Assembly: GCF_950101795.1 (NCBI RefSeq)
Contig: NZ_CATNLZ010000013.1
Coordinates: 1 to 35,868, forward strand
Direction of reading: 5' to 3'
Length of the DNA: 35,868 bases
Source of the DNA: Nocardioides sp. T2.26MG-1
Lineage (GTDB): Bacteria; Actinomycetota; Actinomycetes; Propionibacteriales; Nocardioidaceae
Shown in pieces: positions 35,839-35,868 of this stretch. A model generated the notes under the pieces. The model saw only the letters and a list, made by a program, of their open reading frames with translations. It searched no databases and was not told the origin of the DNA. Position 1 is the first letter of the stretch, and each line of letters starts with the position of its first letter. The position numbers and the translations under genes were made by a program.

Positions 35839-35868
35839 TCAGCCGGAGTAGTCGGCGCTGGCCCGCTT
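35839..35868 (-). CDS. Possible C-terminal end of a minus-strand gene (partial)
   Basis: Reading the minus strand inward from the window edge gives nine codons, KRASADYSG, then TGA (35839-35841). The codons are GC-rich in third position. It could be the tail of a gene convergent with rel, but nine residues prove nothing and no family can be named. Confidence 0.25.
   Translation of the reverse strand, partial: KRASADYSG

Overview
The window comes from a high-GC actinobacterium. GC-rich third codon positions, many GTG starts, 4-base stop/start overlaps, leaderless-type promoters and the gene order thrS-HIT-pgsA-pdxST-yebC-ruvCAB-yajC-secDF-apt-rel all point that way. The flavour resembles Nocardioides and relatives (order Propionibacteriales); the genus is inference only.

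Layout. (1) 1-3711: two related but diverged 1,706-bp IS1634-type insertion sequences. The first has a frameshifted transposase. The second is intact and is bounded on both sides by an exactly abutting 111-bp direct repeat, which looks like a very long target-site duplication. (2) 3712-9664: a beta-glucoside (cellobiose-like) uptake operon, with lipoprotein binding protein, two permeases, GH1 beta-glucosidase and LacI-family repressor. Two LacI-type palindromes exactly 100 bp apart flank a good sigma-70-type promoter. (3) 9674-14935: a small CxxC protein, an F420/NADP oxidoreductase-like protein, thrS with a strong 5' hairpin, a GH25-like lipoprotein, a 168-bp MITE-like element, a GNAT gene and a HIT gene. 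(4) 14932-17103: an inositol-monophosphatase-family gene; on the minus strand a 44-aa lysine-rich ORF overlapping an N5-(carboxyethyl)ornithine-synthase-like gene; and an 18-bp perfect-stem terminator. (5) 17121-23139: a xylose locus with xylA divergent from xylF-xylG-xylH and a ROK repressor gene. The control region holds two diverged copies of one roughly 105-bp regulatory module. (6) 23257-24765: an FNT-family channel and a phosphatidylinositol-phosphate-synthase-like gene. (7) 24768-35701: pdxST, yebC, ruvCAB (with a LexA box), yajC-secD-secF, apt and a bifunctional rel.

How it fits together. Two plant-polymer sugar systems (beta-glucosides and xylose) each carry their own local repressor and operators. 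Both place a strong hairpin between the binding-protein gene and the membrane/ATPase genes, which would give excess binding protein. The xylose operon, the CEO-synthase-like gene and the channel gene lie between HIT and pgsA, genes that are close neighbours in mycobacteria. The acyltransferase and pimA genes that follow pgsA there are absent here.

I see no CRISPR array, rRNA, tRNA or prophage. I found no wholly new multi-gene system. The most unusual signals are the 111-bp duplication around the IS, the covarying duplicated xyl control module, the thrS leader hairpin, and the MITE with CTAG ends.
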